In this document: positions 5,026 through 5,817 of the stretch, in pieces
How the letters are laid out: every line of letters starts with the position of its first letter
How positions within the stretch are numbered: the first letter of the stretch is position 1
Assembly: GCA_035995285.1 (NCBI GenBank)
Contig: DASYKO010000505.1
Location: 1-5,817 of the forward strand
DNA length: 5,817 nucleotides
From: UBA7672 sp035995285
GTDB lineage: Bacteria; Pseudomonadota; Alphaproteobacteria; Caulobacterales; Hyphomonadaceae
Direction of reading: 5' to 3'
Program-made: the position numbers and the translations under genes
Notes under the pieces: model-generated
Told to the model about the DNA's origin: nothing
What the model saw: only the letters and a program-made list of their open reading frames with translations
Database searches by the model: none

Positions 5026-5817
5026 TTGAACAAGGTGTACCCCCTGGACGTCACGACGGGTTATCCCCGTGGCGCCGCGTCTCTTCCGGCCTCTGCGCCG
5101 GAGGGCGAGGATGTCATCTCGCTTCAGCGCGTCATCCGCGCCGTGCGCCGCCGCTTCAGCCTGATGATCGCGGTGTTCCTGCTCACCTTCGCGGGCGTGG
5201 CCGTCTTCACCTTCCAGCTGAAGCCGTCCTACACCGCCACCTCGCGCGTGATCGTCGCGACGCACACGCAGGACATCGTCGACGTCTCGTCCTTCCTGTC
5301 GGGCATGCCGGCCAACGCCGCGGTGATTGACACCGAAGCCGAGATCCTGCGGGGCCGCGACCTGATCGAGAAAGTCGTGCGCCGCCTCGACCTGGTCAAC
5401 AACCCGGAATTCAACTGGGCCAAGGCCGAACCGAGCGAGATGGACAAGAACGTCGGCGCGGTGAAATCCTTCATCAAGAGCCTCATCCCCTTCGGCAAGA
5501 AGAAGGCTGAAGTCGTCGAAGGCCCGGTCGTCAACACCGACGAAGCACAGCGCGCCGAACTCGACAGCGTGATCAGCGCGGTCCGCAACTCCATCTGGGT
5601 CAACCGCGTCGGCTCGACCTTCCTCATCGACATCAGCGCGTCCTCGGGCGATCCGAAGATGGCGGCCAAGCTCGCCAACACGATGGCCGACGTCTACATC
5701 AACAACCAGCGCGACCAGAAAGACAAATCCCTCCGCCAGGGCCAGGACTGGCTCGACCTGCGCGTCGCCGAACTGAAGTCCGAAGTGATGGAAAAGGAAA
5801 GCCGCGCCCAGGCGTTC
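5026..5817 (+). CDS. Wzz/GumC/ExoP-type polysaccharide co-polymerase, N-terminal part
   Basis: Inner-membrane chain-length determinant that would work with the polymerase and pass polymer to the export lipoprotein. The window holds 264 codons from TTG 5026, open to the right edge. A cytoplasmic head (1-43) ends in ISLQRVIRAVRRR, the usual start of the Wzz domain. A transmembrane helix follows at about 44-63, and then periplasmic LKPSYTATSRVIV, the standard entry strand. Further signs are DTEAEILRGRDLIEKVV (near 104-120), SASSGDPKMAAKLANTMADVYI (near 204-225) and the start of a coiled coil (DWLDLRVAELKSEVMEKESRAQAF), as in the GumC/ExoP group. The insertion SFIKSLIPFGKKK (near 147-159) is a basic patch on the periplasmic side. 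Whether it ends with a BY-kinase domain (as ExoP) or without one (as HfsA) lies outside the window. It follows the barrel gene by 58 bases with no terminator. Confidence 0.93.
   Translation, partial: MNKVYPLDVTTGYPRGAASLPASAPEGEDVISLQRVIRAVRRRFSLMIAVFLLTFAGVAVFTFQLKPSYTATSRVIVATHTQDIVDVSSFLSGMPANAAVIDTEAEILRGRDLIEKVVRRLDLVNNPEFNWAKAEPSEMDKNVGAVKSFIKSLIPFGKKKAEVVEGPVVNTDEAQRAELDSVISAVRNSIWVNRVGSTFLIDISASSGDPKMAAKLANTMADVYINNQRDQKDKSLRQGQDWLDLRVAELKSEVMEKESRAQAF

Overview
The window is high-GC DNA with strong G/C bias at third codon positions. Its protein families (a short outer-membrane polysaccharide export lipoprotein, a putative beta-barrel porin 2 protein, a GumC/ExoP-type co-polymerase and an ExoL-like glycosyltransferase) suggest an alphaproteobacterium, perhaps of the Caulobacterales/Hyphomonadaceae or Rhizobiales type. 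The lineage is an inference from gene content and style, not from a marker gene. The locus looks like part of an exopolysaccharide (capsule, holdfast or slime) biosynthesis and export cluster.

Layout. Minus strand, 1185 down to the left edge: an ExoL-like glycosyltransferase whose frame is broken by a TAA at 253-255, with 84 further coding-like codons in the same frame running off the window. 1186-1456: a divergent intergenic/leader region holding an interrupted palindrome, two small hairpins and a possible 24-codon upstream ORF. Plus strand from 1457: a PPP-type metallophosphoesterase (TTG start), an export lipoprotein of the Wza/OPX family (GTG start, 13 bases after the previous stop), an unrecognised secreted protein of about 166 residues, a 159-base gap with three inverted repeats, a 413-residue outer-membrane beta-barrel protein, and the first 264 codons of a Wzz/GumC-type co-polymerase (TTG start) that continues past the right edge. 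No RNA genes, CRISPR arrays, insertion sequences or rho-independent terminators with a T-run were seen.

How it may work together. The glycosyltransferase would add a sugar to the lipid-linked repeat unit in the cytoplasm. The inner-membrane co-polymerase would set chain length and bridge the periplasm to the export lipoprotein. That lipoprotein is short and ends right after its SLBB domain, so it lacks the C-terminal helix that lets Wza cross the outer membrane. The neighbouring beta-barrel protein is a plausible outer-membrane channel, as in the split OPX/porin systems described in Myxococcus (Wzp proteins). The secreted protein encoded between them is a candidate accessory part, and the phosphatase may counteract phosphorylation in the pathway. 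The most unusual points are the broken glycosyltransferase with its A/T-ending codon patch, the split exporter with its unknown third gene, and the structured leader before the phosphatase.
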